This document shows, in pieces, positions 53,491-62,825 of a stretch of 64,000 nucleotides of DNA. The translations under genes and the position numbers were made by a program. The notes under the pieces were generated by a model. That model made no database searches. It was not told the DNA's origin and saw only the letters and a program-made list of their open reading frames with translations. The DNA lies in NCBI GenBank assembly GCA_017525605.1, contig JAFXSM010000044.1, positions 1 to 64,000 on the forward strand, read 5' to 3'. The first letter of the stretch is position 1. Every line of letters begins with the position of its first letter. The stretch is from Treponema sp. GTDB taxonomy: Bacteria > Spirochaetota > Spirochaetia > Treponematales > Treponemataceae.

Positions 53491-54954
53491 ATGGCAGAAA
53501 ATACAAATACAAAACCTTCAATTAATACTGTCCTGAAGGAGAGCCTTGGAAGTCTTCAAAGTCTTGCCGGTCCGGATGCTGCTGGAGATAAGCTTGACAA
53601 TCTTGCTACCATAATTGATTACAAGATGGTTACTTTTTCTCTTGCGGGAAAGGATTATGCCATCGATATCATGAAGGTAAAGGAAATAGCTAAAGCTGGT
53701 CGTTTTACTTATGTTCCTAACGCGCTTCCTTTTGTTCTTGGAGTTTATAATCTCCGTGGTGAGATTATTCCGATAGTCGATTTGCGCTTGTTCTTCAATA
53801 TTGAGGTTCCTGAGCGTGAGTACGATGCGATTGAAAATATGCTTATCGTTTCAATTGGTGAGCAGATTTTTGGAGTCGTCGTTGATGATATCGATAAGGT
53901 CGTTGGTATTCAGAAGTCAACGATAAATCCGCCGCATCCGTTGTTCGGCGATATCAACATCAAATACATTCAGGGTGTTGTTGAAGTCAACAATAGACTT
54001 TATATCCTTCTTGATATTGAGCGTATTTTTGGTTCAAAACAGGAAACTGCTGAGACCACGAGCGAGGAAGTTCCTGCAAAAGAAGTTGGTTCGAAAATCG
54101 CTATGCAGACTGCACAGAAATCTGCGGCGCAGAAAGTGGCTGAATCAAAGAGCAGTGTAAGTGCTACTGCTCCTAAAGTAGAGCCGAAGCCTGAACCAAA
54201 AAAGGAAAAGGTTGACTATTCGTTCATTGTGAGCGGTTTGTCTTCGATGAAGAAATTCAACGTGACTGGGCTCAATGAGAATTGGGTTGAGGATCGTTAT
54301 GCTGATTGGGAATCAGAGCGAGGTAAGGATAAGACTCAGTTGCAGACAGTAGACGATGCTGATGCGTTCTTGAAGAGTTTCTATTCTCCGTGTTCAGGAA
54401 CATGGTGGAGAAAAGATTATGCCGATGCTGTTTTCAAGGCTCTTCCTGATAATTCTGCAAAGCAGATTGTCGTTTGGAATCTTGGTTGCGGAAAGGGATT
54501 CGAAACTTATTCATTCGCTTGCATTTTGAAAAAGCGTTATCCTGATGCTAAGATTAAAATCTACGCACATGAAATCGACTTGCTGAGCATTTCAAATGCA
54601 ACGATTCTTGCGGTTCCGGCTGATATCGCGACTGACTGGTATTCTCCATATCTTTCTAAGAAGGCATCGGGTGAATTTACGTTCTCACCGGAGATAAAAG
54701 ATAGTATAATGTTCGAATACCATGATTGTGCAAATACGAATGCTCTTCCGCCTGTCGACATTGTATTGGCTCGTGATGTGCTTTCATTCCTCTCTGCTGA
54801 TGTTCAGAAGAAACTGGCTGATGATTTCGGTGAAAAGCTGAAAGGAAATGGAATTGCTATCGTCGGTCAGAATGAGGTTCTTACGAATCTTGACGTTTCT
54901 GGAAAATGGTCTGAGCAGTCTGTTGGTTCGGTTACTATTTTCAATAAAAAATAA
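53491..54954 (+). CDS. cheW: CheW - CheR-like fusion protein
   Basis: A 487-residue protein. Residues about 40-185 are a CheW coupling domain (MVTFSLAGKDYAIDIMKVKEI, GVYNLRGEIIPIVDLRLFF). A charged Ala/Pro/Lys linker (about 190-240) joins it to a CheR-like domain (about 245-487). In the latter the SAM-binding loop reads VWNLGCGKGFETYSFA where CheR has WSAGCSTGEEPYS, and LARDVLSFL replaces CRNVLIYF. The methyltransferase fold is thus recognisable but key residues differ, so it may be structural. Such a CheW-CheR-like fusion is a known feature of the spirochaete F2-type array; I rely on memory for that. AGGAGAAAG lies before the start. Confidence 0.9.
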   Translation: MAENTNTKPSINTVLKESLGSLQSLAGPDAAGDKLDNLATIIDYKMVTFSLAGKDYAIDIMKVKEIAKAGRFTYVPNALPFVLGVYNLRGEIIPIVDLRLFFNIEVPEREYDAIENMLIVSIGEQIFGVVVDDIDKVVGIQKSTINPPHPLFGDINIKYIQGVVEVNNRLYILLDIERIFGSKQETAETTSEEVPAKEVGSKIAMQTAQKSAAQKVAESKSSVSATAPKVEPKPEPKKEKVDYSFIVSGLSSMKKFNVTGLNENWVEDRYADWESERGKDKTQLQTVDDADAFLKSFYSPCSGTWWRKDYADAVFKALPDNSAKQIVVWNLGCGKGFETYSFACILKKRYPDAKIKIYAHEIDLLSISNATILAVPADIATDWYSPYLSKKASGEFTFSPEIKDSIMFEYHDCANTNALPPVDIVLARDVLSFLSADVQKKLADDFGEKLKGNGIAIVGQNEVLTNLDVSGKWSEQSVGSVTIFNKK

Positions 54955-54980
54955 AATATATAATACAGGAGTAAAAGCCC

Positions 54981-55466
54981 ATGAGAGTAGAGTATATTAA
55001 CCCATTTGTTGAGACTTCGTATCAGGTTTTGAAAGAAGTTCTCAATGGTGCTACAGTTACACGTGGTGATTTGTATTTAAAATCAACTGCAATGCCTGTT
55101 ATGGGTGTTGCGGCATTCGTTGGTCTTGCTGGTGATGTTGAAGGTCGTGTTCTTTTTGATATGACATTGCAAACAGCTTTGAATATCGCATCTGCTATGA
55201 ACTTCGGTGAGAAGTTTACCGAATTCGATGATATGGCAAAAGCTACAATCAGTGAGTTGGCAAATCTTATAACTGCACAGGCTGTTACAAAGTTGCATGA
55301 ACAGGGGTTTAAGTTCGATCTTACGCCTCCAGCATTGTTCGCCGGTGAAAAAATGGAAATTGCTGCGATGGGTGGTAGTACAAGCAATGTTGAGGCATTG
55401 ATTGTACCTCTTATTACAGATTGTGGTAAAATTGAAGTAAACGTCGCAATTCGCGAACGCGTATAA
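54981..55466 (+). CDS. cheX: CheY-phosphatase CheX
   Basis: A 161-residue protein that dephosphorylates CheY-P, the spirochaete substitute for CheZ. The conserved helix SELANLITAQAV (about 89-100) supplies the Glu and Asn (E-x2-N) that insert into the CheY active site. FVGLAGDVEGRVLFDM and the Gly-rich MGGSTSNVEALIVPL complete the fold. AGGAG is 9 bp before the ATG. The neighbouring cheY is the obvious substrate. Confidence 0.94.
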   Translation: MRVEYINPFVETSYQVLKEVLNGATVTRGDLYLKSTAMPVMGVAAFVGLAGDVEGRVLFDMTLQTALNIASAMNFGEKFTEFDDMAKATISELANLITAQAVTKLHEQGFKFDLTPPALFAGEKMEIAAMGGSTSNVEALIVPLITDCGKIEVNVAIRERV

Positions 55467-55480
55467 CAAGGAGTGTCGAA

Positions 55481-55915
55481 ATGAAAACAAAAGGAGATTT
55501 CCCTTCAATCAATGAGCGTCCGCCAGAAGGAATTACTGCAGACGGACGAAAAATCCGTGTTCTGGTCGTTGACGATTCTATGTTCGTTGCGAAACAGCTT
55601 GGTCAGATTCTTACAAGTGAAGGTTACGAAGTTGTAGCGACCGCTGTTGATGGAAAAGACGGAGTTGATAAGTACAAGGATCTCTGCCCTAATGTCGATT
55701 TGGTCACTATGGATATTACAATGCCTCGTATGGATGGTATTGAAGCTCTTACACAGATTATGGCCTTCGATAAAAATGCAAAGGTTGTTATGGTAAGTGC
55801 TTTGGGAAAAGAGGAACTTGTTAAAAAGTCTCTTCTTCTTGGTGCAAAAAACTATATCATCAAGCCTTTGGATCGCAAAAAGGTTCTTGAGAGAATTGGT
55901 GGTATTTTCAAATAA
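55481..55915 (+). CDS. cheY: Chemotaxis response regulator CheY
   Basis: A 144-residue single-domain receiver. A 24-residue N-terminal extension precedes the core with Asp31/Asp32 (VVDDSMF), phosphoacceptor Asp78 (VTMDITMPRMDG), the Ser in VSALGK and Lys in IKPLD. The phosphorylated form binds the flagellar switch. AAGGAG lies upstream of the ATG. It is last in the che operon and is followed by a terminator. Confidence 0.95.
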   Translation: MKTKGDFPSINERPPEGITADGRKIRVLVVDDSMFVAKQLGQILTSEGYEVVATAVDGKDGVDKYKDLCPNVDLVTMDITMPRMDGIEALTQIMAFDKNAKVVMVSALGKEELVKKSLLLGAKNYIIKPLDRKKVLERIGGIFK

Positions 55916-55994
55916 AATGGCAGATGCACAGAACATATTGTTCTTGCATTTCTCTATTGGATTTGTTTCCGTTTCATCATTTTAATCATGGATT

Positions 55995-56028
55995 AAATCG
56001 TCTTTGTTTTCAAAGACGATTTTTTTTT
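55995..56028 (+). terminator. Intrinsic terminator of the che operon
   Basis: Perfect arms AATCGTCTTTG and CAAAGACGATT around a TTTT loop, followed by nine T. Confidence 0.9.
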
Positions 56029-56097
56029 GTTTATTTTGCAGAAATATCAAAATTTTGAAATTTTTCGGCTTTCTCAAAAATCAGTTCTATTCTAAAT

Positions 56098-56132
56098 CCC
56101 ATGAAAAGTTTTATAATTGCAATTCATATGGG
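56098..56132 (+). promoter_or_regulatory. -10 element of the pnt operon framed by an inverted repeat
   Basis: TATAAT at 56112-56117 is flanked by CCCATGAA (56098-56105) and TTCATATGGG (56123-56132), inverted copies with one extra base. A repressor or activator site is possible. No good -35 is seen. The ATG at 56172 has AAAGGAG before it. Confidence 0.4.
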
Positions 56133-56171
56133 TTTCTGAAAATCTTTCGGGAACTTTAAAGGAGTTTACTT

Positions 56172-57305
56172 ATGAAGAAAGTTTTGGTCTGCAAGGAAAT
56201 GGACGAACGCGAGACACGCGTTGCCTTGATTCCTGATGACATCAAAAAACTTGTGTCTATGGGCTTTGAATTCAAAGTCGTGTCGGGAGCCGGTCTCAAA
56301 TCTGGTTTTTCTGACGAAGCCTATAAGACTGCTGGTGCAACAATCGTTGCAAAAGAAGAAGATGCTTATGCGGATTCGGAAATCATTGTCCGCATTATGA
56401 AGCCGACATCGATTGACGGAATCAAGGAAGGCACTTTGCACTTGAGTTATCTTGATCCGTTCAATGAAAAAGAGCTTCTGAACAAATTCGCTTCGAATGG
56501 ACTTCAGGCTGTTTCATTGGAGATGATTCCGAGAACTACTCTCGCTCAGAAAATGGATGTTCAGTCTTCCCAGACTTCATTGGCAGGTTATGTCGCAGTT
56601 TTAAATGCGGCTGCTAAACTCCCGAAAATCCTTCCTATGATGGTTACTCCGGCTGGTACAATCAACCCTGCTCGCGTTTTCATTATTGGTGTCGGTGTTG
56701 CCGGTCTTCAGGCAATCGCTACTGCAAAACGCTTGGGTGCACGTGTTGACGCTTTCGATACTCGTCCGGTCGTTGAAGAGCAGGTTAAATCACTCGGCGC
56801 TTCATTCGTTAAGATTGACCTCGGTGAAATGGGTCAGACTGCTCAAGGATATGCAAAAGAGCTTACTCCAGAGCAGATTGCAAAACAGAAGGAAGCTCAG
56901 GCTAAGGTCTGTGAGAAGGCGAACATCGTTATCACGACTGCAAAAGTCTTCGGTCGCAAGGCTCCGCGTCTCATCGAAAAGAACGTTCTTGACCGCATGA
57001 TGCCAGGCTCAATCGTTGTCGATATGGCTTGTTCAACAGGCGGAAACGTCGAGGGCTCTAAACTCTTCGAAAACGTTGTTACAGAGAACGGCGTTACAAT
57101 CATGTCTGGCGATTTGCTTGAGCGTCAGGTTCCGTATGATGCTTCAAAGATGCTTTCTGGAAACATCACTGCGTTCCTTACGCACGCTGGCTTCTACAAC
57201 AAGGAAGCAAAAGAGTTCAAGGTCAACATGGAAGACGAAATCATGAAGGGCTGCTTGCTCACACAGGGCGGACAGATTATTCATGAGAGATTCAAGAACA
57301 ACTAA
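56172..57305 (+). CDS. pntAA: NAD(P) transhydrogenase subunit alpha, NAD-binding part
   Basis: A 377-residue soluble domain I subunit that binds NAD(H). The N-terminal half has ETRVALIPDDIKKLVSMGFEF and VSLEMIPRTTLAQKMDVQSSQ. The Rossmann motif is FIIGVGVAGLQAIATAKRLGA (about 174-194), and the mobile-loop region follows SFVKIDLGEMGQTAQGYAKEL. It is the first of three genes, the split arrangement found in several bacteria, and couples hydride transfer between NADH and NADP to proton translocation. AAGGAG lies 9 bp before the ATG. Confidence 0.95.
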   Translation: MKKVLVCKEMDERETRVALIPDDIKKLVSMGFEFKVVSGAGLKSGFSDEAYKTAGATIVAKEEDAYADSEIIVRIMKPTSIDGIKEGTLHLSYLDPFNEKELLNKFASNGLQAVSLEMIPRTTLAQKMDVQSSQTSLAGYVAVLNAAAKLPKILPMMVTPAGTINPARVFIIGVGVAGLQAIATAKRLGARVDAFDTRPVVEEQVKSLGASFVKIDLGEMGQTAQGYAKELTPEQIAKQKEAQAKVCEKANIVITTAKVFGRKAPRLIEKNVLDRMMPGSIVVDMACSTGGNVEGSKLFENVVTENGVTIMSGDLLERQVPYDASKMLSGNITAFLTHAGFYNKEAKEFKVNMEDEIMKGCLLTQGGQIIHERFKNN

Positions 57306-57334
57306 AAAGCCGTTTTTGAAAGGAGTTAATTTTT

Positions 57335-57628
57335 ATGGACATAATGCTTATTTTCGTATTTGTAATCGCTGCTTTCTTGGGATTGGAGTTGATTGCAAAA
57401 GTTCCTTCTCAGTTGCATACGCCGTTGATGTCAGGAACTAACGCTATTTCCGGTATCACTGTTGTCGGTGCTATTTCTATCACAGCTGCTGCCGTTAAAA
57501 TCGGCGGAAAGGTCGGAGCTGTTCTTGGCTTCCTCGCTATTGTTTTCGCTACAATCAACGTAATCGGTGGTTACATGGTTACTGACCGAATGCTTGGTAT
57601 GTTCAAGAAAAAGGACGCTAAGAAATAA
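57335..57628 (+). CDS. pntAB: NAD(P) transhydrogenase subunit alpha, membrane part
   Basis: A 97-residue membrane protein with three to four hydrophobic segments (LIFVFVIAAFLGLELIAKVP, GTNAISGITVVGAISITAA, AVLGFLAIVFATINVIGGYMV). HTPLMSGTNAISG is the conserved loop of the proton channel. It corresponds to the C-terminal membrane section of a full-length PntA. AAGGAG lies 9 bp before the start. Confidence 0.94.
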   Translation: MDIMLIFVFVIAAFLGLELIAKVPSQLHTPLMSGTNAISGITVVGAISITAAAVKIGGKVGAVLGFLAIVFATINVIGGYMVTDRMLGMFKKKDAKK

Positions 57629-57641
57629 GGGGTGCTGAGAA

Positions 57642-59090
57642 ATGTCTGATATAGCTATAAAAATTCTTTACATGATTTCTTGTATCTTCTTCATCCGCGG
57701 TATCAAACTCCTCGGAAAGACTGATACAGCCCGCAAAGGTAACGCATATTCAGCAGTCGGTATGTTGATTGCTTGTGTTACTGTTTTGATTCAGAAGGAC
57801 GTTATGAGCGCATTCTCTACGGATGCTGCAACTTGGGGCGGAAACCCTCTTCTTTCAAACGGCTACTGCTGGATTATCGCCGCAGTTTTGATTGGTACTG
57901 TAATCGGTGCTATCTGGTCTAAGAAAGTTCAGATGACTGGTATGCCTGAGCTTGTTGCTTTGTTCAACGGTTTCGGAGGTCTTTCTTCACTTCTCGTTGC
58001 TTTGACTCAGTACATCGCAGCAGAAAAAGGTGACTACTTCACAGCTGTTTCACTCGGTCTCACAATCGCAATCGGTGCTGTTGCATTCACAGGTTCTTTG
58101 GTTGCTTGGGGAAAATTGAGCGGAAAAATGACTTTCAAGGGCTGGGTAATTCCTGCTAAGAACGCTGTAAACGGTGTTTTGTGTGTGCTCGGTCTTGTTG
58201 CAATCATCGCTTACGCTTTCTTGAACGCAGAGAATCCGCTCGGCGTTGCTGAAATCGAGAAATACGCAATCATCGCTTCAACAGCAATCTTCCTCCTTTT
58301 GGGATTCACGATGGTAATTCCGATTGGTGGCGGCGACATGCCGGTTATCATTTCATTCTTGAACGCTTTGTCTGGTTTGGCTGCTGCATTCGCTGGTTTC
58401 GCAATCAACAACACAGTATTGGTTGTTTCCGGATGTCTCGTAGGTGCTTCTGGTCTTATCCTCACATTGATTATGTGTAAGGCTATGAACCGCACATTCG
58501 GTTCACTCCTCTTCAAGAGCTTCGGCGGTCAGAAGAAGAAGGGCGCAAATGGTCCTGCAAAAGAGCCAAAATCTATGTCTGTCGAAGATGCTTACATGAT
58601 TCTCGAAGCAGCAAAGAACGTTGTATTCGTTCCAGGTTATGGTATGGCTGTAGCTCAGGCTCAGCACGCTGTAAAAGAGCTTTGCGACAAGCTTGAGGAG
58701 AACGGTGCAGAAGTAAACTTCGCAATCCACCCGGTTGCTGGTCGAATGCCAGGACACATGAACGTATTGCTTGCTGAGGCAAACGTTCCTTACGAGCAGC
58801 TCAAGACTGCTGACGAAATGAACCCGCAGATGAGCAATGTTGATGTTGCAATCGTTATCGGCGCAAACGACGTTGTTAACCCGGATGCTATCCACGACGA
58901 AAGCTCACCACTCTACGGTATGCCAATTGTAAACGCTCACGAGGCTCGCACAGTATTCGTATTGAAGCGCGGTAAGGGAACGGGATTCTCTGGTGTAGAG
59001 AACCCACTCTTCACAAACGACAATACTGTAATGATTTACGGCGATGCCAAGGCTACGGTGAGTGCGCTCGTAAGCGAGTTCAACGAGTAG
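57642..59090 (+). CDS. pntB: NAD(P) transhydrogenase subunit beta
   Basis: A 482-residue protein. Eight or nine membrane segments fill residues 1-280 and carry the conserved GGGDMPVIISFLNALSG. The C-terminal domain III (about 300-482) binds NADP(H): VVFVPGYGMAVAQAQHAVKEL, IHPVAGRMPGHMNVLLAEANVPY, IGANDVVNPDA and VLKRGKGTGFSG. It completes the transhydrogenase with the two preceding subunits. Like them it uses GGT, GCT and CGT codons often, suggesting high expression. Confidence 0.96.
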   Translation: MSDIAIKILYMISCIFFIRGIKLLGKTDTARKGNAYSAVGMLIACVTVLIQKDVMSAFSTDAATWGGNPLLSNGYCWIIAAVLIGTVIGAIWSKKVQMTGMPELVALFNGFGGLSSLLVALTQYIAAEKGDYFTAVSLGLTIAIGAVAFTGSLVAWGKLSGKMTFKGWVIPAKNAVNGVLCVLGLVAIIAYAFLNAENPLGVAEIEKYAIIASTAIFLLLGFTMVIPIGGGDMPVIISFLNALSGLAAAFAGFAINNTVLVVSGCLVGASGLILTLIMCKAMNRTFGSLLFKSFGGQKKKGANGPAKEPKSMSVEDAYMILEAAKNVVFVPGYGMAVAQAQHAVKELCDKLEENGAEVNFAIHPVAGRMPGHMNVLLAEANVPYEQLKTADEMNPQMSNVDVAIVIGANDVVNPDAIHDESSPLYGMPIVNAHEARTVFVLKRGKGTGFSGVENPLFTNDNTVMIYGDAKATVSALVSEFNE

Positions 59091-59107
59091 TAAAGTGGTT
59101 GCCACAC

Positions 59108-59131
59108 CAGCCGCTCTGCTTGTCGCGGCTG
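59108..59131. other. Hairpin after pntB
   Basis: CAGCCGC (59108-59114) and GCGGCTG (59125-59131) form a perfect 7-bp stem 17 bp after the pntB stop. No T run follows, so it may protect the mRNA end or act with the terminator downstream. Confidence 0.5.
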
Positions 59132-59176
59132 TTTGGATTCGATTTTACTAACGCAAAATCATTGTGATGGGAATAT

Positions 59177-59214
59177 GCGCCAGTCTTCTGAATGGGAGGC
59201 TGGCGTTTTTTTTT
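59177..59214 (+). terminator. Intrinsic terminator of the pnt operon
   Basis: CGCCAGTCTTC and GGGAGGCTGGCG pair with G-U wobbles around a short loop and are followed by nine T (59206-59214). Confidence 0.88.
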
Positions 59215-59232
59215 AATCTTTTCAGGACTTCC

Positions 59233-60978
59233 CTACACGCTCCACTTTGCTTCTTTTGCCTGTAAGTCGTGCATCTTTACGAAAAGCGAACCTTCTTTTG
59301 CTTTCAACTGGCTTGGGCTTCCTTGTTCGGCGACTTTTCCGTCTTTCAAGACGACGATTTTGTCCGCGTTTTCTACGGTGCGCATTCGGTGGGCGATGAC
59401 GAGGACGGTTTTGCCTTTCAAAAGGCGGGAAAGGGCCGACTGCACTTTGCTTTCGTTTTCAACATCGAGCGAGGCTGTCGCTTCGTCCAAAAGTACAATT
59501 GGCGCGTTTTTGAGAAGGGCGCGGGCGATTGAGATTCTCTGCCTCTCGCCGCCGGAAAGCTTTGTGCCGTTCTCGCCGATTTTTGTGTTGTAGCCGTCGC
59601 TAAGTTTCTGCACGAACTCGTCGCAGTTGGCATCCCGAGCCGCCTGCATGACTTCTTTGTCCGTCGCGCCGTGTTTTCCGAGCCGGATGTTTTCCATAAC
59701 GGTGTCGTCAAAAAGAACGACATCCTGAAAGACCATCGAATAGTCGGTCAAAAGCGTTTCCGGCTCAACCGTGTCGATGTCGATTCCTCCCACGGTGATT
59801 TTTCCGCCCTGTGCGTCCCAGAGACGGGCTGCAAGGCGAGCGCAAGTTGATTTTCCGCTTCCGCTTTCTCCAACGAGAGCGGTGACTTCGCCTTCTTTTG
59901 CGGTGAACGAAACTCCGTCCAGAACTTTTCCGTCGGAATAAGAGAACGAAACATTGTCAAAAACGATGTCGTGACCGGCTGGCTTGAATTCGCTTTTTCC
60001 GCCGGCAGATTTTGTGTCGTAGATTTCCATGAGCCGCTCGGCCGACACTTCCGACATGAACACTTCCGCAATCAGGGCAAGGCTCTGGTCAAAGGGAGCG
60101 TACACTCGCGTAATCACGAGCAGGAACATGAAGAGCGTCATAAAATCTACCTGGCCACAAAGAATTAGGTTCGCGCCTGTAAGAATTGTCGTGGCAACAC
60201 CCAGCCGCATGATGACGCTTGCCGCATTCACGAAGATTCCTGTTGCAAGCTCGCCTGAAATCAGCGTCTTTTCCTGAACATCTATTCTATTGTTCACTTC
60301 GGAAAGGAATTTTTCTTCCTGATTCGTCGCGTGGATTTCACGGAGATTTTCGATTGTCTCCTGCATGGTGTCAGAGACGGCAAGACTTGCTTTCTTTGCT
60401 TTTTCGGCATTCCGTTTTGCCATTTTTCTTGATCCGAACAAAAGGGCAAACGCAACCGGAACTCACCAGAGGCATGAAATCATAAGCCGCCAGTCAAAAA
60501 CGGCAAGCATTACAGCCACAATCGCGGTTGAAACATAGGAGCCGTAGAGGTATCCCAGAACATGCGACCAGACATGCTCCATGCGGTTCACGTCGCTCAT
60601 AATCGTCTCGGTCAAATCCGCCAAATCACGCTTAGCGAAAAACGAAAGCGGAAGCTTACGAAGCCGCTCTGCAATCCCGATGCGCATGTCCTTGATTTCG
60701 CCGTAGACAAGGCCGTAAGTCGAACGGTACTGCTGAATGTGCGTCAAAAGCGAGAGGACGACGAATCCCAGAATCAGCGCAAGGAAAAATGCCGGTTTTG
60801 GAAGATCTGCGCCACCTGTATGGGCTTTCATAAATCCTTCCATCAGAAAATAGAGGATTCCCATTCCGCCCATGACGACAAGGTTCACGATAATTGTCCA
60901 GAACATCCCTTTTTTTGTGTTTGAAACGCCTTTGTCAGAAAGCGCGTATTTTCGTTTGAAATTTTCTCCGAATATCAT
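59233..60978 (-). pseudogene. Half ABC transporter (permease-ATPase) interrupted by one in-frame TGA
   Basis: The frame starts at ATG 60978 (MIFGENFKRKYALSD), overlapping the previous gene's TGA by four bases, and would encode about 581 residues. A single TGA at 60463-60465 splits it after ...WRLMISCLW; the same frame resumes with VPVAFALLFGSRKMAKRN. There is no frameshift. The permease part has six membrane segments. The ATPase has GESGSGKST (Walker A), LSGGERQR (signature), VLLDEAT (Walker B) and IAHR. Everything else is intact, so this is a recent nonsense mutation, a sequence error, or a read-through site. The transporter is the presumed dimer partner of the gene at 60975-62768. An internal ATG near 60441 could give only a truncated protein lacking half the permease. 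Confidence 0.8.
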
Positions 60979-62768
60979 GCTACACCCCCGATTTTCCATT
61001 CTGCGGCTTTGTTGTAGTCCGCCCACATTTTTGCGTAAGTTCCGCCTGCGTTTTTAAGTTCTTCGTGCGTTCCGCTTTCGATAATTTTTCCGCCTGCAAG
61101 AACGAGGATTTTGTCTGCCCCAACGACGGTGGAAAGCCTGTGCGCAATCATCACCACGGTTTTTCCTTTGGTGAGCCGCCTCAACGCCGCGTGAATCAGC
61201 TCTTCGTTTTCCGGGTCTGCGAATGCCGTGGCTTCATCGAGAACGACAATCGGCGCGTCCTTCAAGATTGCCCGGGCAAGCGTGATTCTCTGCTGCTCGC
61301 CGCCAGAAAGATAGGTTCCCTTGCTTCCGATTATGGTGTCGATTCCGTCGGGGAGATTTTTGATGATGTCTTCGCAGCGGGCTTCTTTCAACGCCAAAAG
61401 CACTTCTTCGCGAGTCGCATCTGGTCGGGCTGCACGTACATTTTCGAAAATCGAAGTCTTGAAGAGGCGTGAATTTTGGAAGACGAAGGAAATTTTTTTC
61501 ATCAAAACTTTCTGGCTGATTTCCTTTACATTTACGCCGCCGATTTTCACTTCGCCGCTTTGCGCATCCCAGAAGCGGGGAATGAGGCTTGCAAGCGTCG
61601 TTTTTCCGCCGCCGCTTTCTCCGACAAGCGCAATCGTCTCGCCAGCATGTGCTTTGAAAGAGACATTTGAAAGGGCTGGACTTTCGCTTCCGTCGTAGGT
61701 GAAGGTCACATTCGCAAACTCAATGCTGTTGTCGTTTGGCACTTTCGGGTTTTCGCTCTGGCTCAAAACCGGAGCATTCATCACGGTGTCGATTCGGGCG
61801 AGGGCAGTGCGCGCAAGGAGCGTTCCGCTTGAAGCGAACATGATTCTGGCAAGTGCCGTTGAAATGATTGCGCTGAACACGGCATAAAAAGCGAAGTCCG
61901 TCAAAAATTCAGCGAACGTTCCGCCTGAAAGTGCTTTTGGGGCAATCAGAAGGGCAGCCGGAATCAGAAAGATGAAAACGCCTTCCGTAACTGTCAGGTT
62001 CACCGATTGCGGAAGCCGGCACACGCCGTCGGTGTATTCTTCCGCGCGCCTGCTGTAGTTTTCGATTGCTTCCTTAAAAGCCCGGAACGAATAAACGGTC
62101 TGCTGGAAGACTTTTACGACAGGGATTCCGCGAACATATTCAGTTCCCGCCTTTGCCATTTCGTCCTGCGCGCCCTGATAAATCAGCATGAGCTTTGCGT
62201 TTTTTCCGCCCATCATCGTGCAGAGCATGAGAATCGAAATCACAACCGAAAGAAGGCAGGCTGCTCCCATTTTCCAGTCGAAGACGAACATCAAAACGAC
62301 TGTGGAAATGAACATTGCCGCTGTTCCGGAGATGTCCGCAAGATTGTGCGCAAGAAGCGTTTCGGTTTCGCTCGCGCCGTTATCGAGCTTGTTCCGCAAA
62401 AGCCCCGAGCCGTTTGAGTCGAAAAAGCCGAACGAGGTCTTCATCAAATGGGCGATTCCCTGCTTTCTGATGTTCGAGGCAGTTCTGAACGCCGCAAGAT
62501 GAGTGCACATGAGCGCAAGAAAATAGATGAGAATTCCGCCAGTTGCGGACGCAAAGGCAATCCAGCCGTAGCGGATAATGTCGTGCGCCTCGCTGAAATT
62601 CGGGGCCACGCTGATTAAGTCCCGCACGACCAGCCACACAGAGATGAACGGCACCATTCCAGCGACCTGCGCCACAGCTGAAAGGAAAAGCTCGAAAATG
62701 GTTAGGGCTTTGTAGTTTCCCGCATAAGCCAAGAGGCGTGAGAGCGGGGATTTTTGTTTTTGTGACAT
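60975..62768 (-). CDS. Half ABC transporter (permease-ATPase), metal-chelate uptake type
   Basis: A 597-residue exporter-fold half transporter. About six membrane segments (20-320) precede an ATPase with GESGGGKTT (Walker A), LSGGEQQR (signature), IVVLDEATAFADPENE (Walker B) and IAHRLST (switch His). GGAGG lies 6 bp before the ATG, and its TGA overlaps the next half transporter's ATG. Paired half transporters of this type, next to a TonB-dependent receptor, resemble YbtPQ/IrtAB-like siderophore importers. The assignment to uptake is inference from context; a peptide or drug exporter is the alternative. Confidence 0.85.
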   Translation of the reverse strand: MSQKQKSPLSRLLAYAGNYKALTIFELFLSAVAQVAGMVPFISVWLVVRDLISVAPNFSEAHDIIRYGWIAFASATGGILIYFLALMCTHLAAFRTASNIRKQGIAHLMKTSFGFFDSNGSGLLRNKLDNGASETETLLAHNLADISGTAAMFISTVVLMFVFDWKMGAACLLSVVISILMLCTMMGGKNAKLMLIYQGAQDEMAKAGTEYVRGIPVVKVFQQTVYSFRAFKEAIENYSRRAEEYTDGVCRLPQSVNLTVTEGVFIFLIPAALLIAPKALSGGTFAEFLTDFAFYAVFSAIISTALARIMFASSGTLLARTALARIDTVMNAPVLSQSENPKVPNDNSIEFANVTFTYDGSESPALSNVSFKAHAGETIALVGESGGGKTTLASLIPRFWDAQSGEVKIGGVNVKEISQKVLMKKISFVFQNSRLFKTSIFENVRAARPDATREEVLLALKEARCEDIIKNLPDGIDTIIGSKGTYLSGGEQQRITLARAILKDAPIVVLDEATAFADPENEELIHAALRRLTKGKTVVMIAHRLSTVVGADKILVLAGGKIIESGTHEELKNAGGTYAKMWADYNKAAEWKIGGVA

Positions 62769-62799
62769 TTTTTATTCCTCCTTCAGTTTTTTACATTTT

Positions 62800-62815
62800 G
62801 TTAGATAGCTCTAAC
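62800..62815. promoter_or_regulatory. Operator copy 1, GTTAG-N6-CTAAC
   Basis: GTTAGATAGCTCTAAC is a 16-bp inverted repeat just downstream of the ABC operon's predicted start site. The same pattern recurs at 62925-62940 on the receptor side. Confidence 0.6.
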
Positions 62816-62825
62816 TTTTGTTTCA

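Noticed and set aside
60441..60463. Frameshift between the two halves of the ABC transporter
   Set aside because: Both parts are in the same frame; the only lesion is the TGA codon.
60463..60465. Selenocysteine insertion at the in-frame TGA
   Set aside because: No convincing SECIS hairpin follows within the usual distance, and ABC permease segments are not known selenoproteins.
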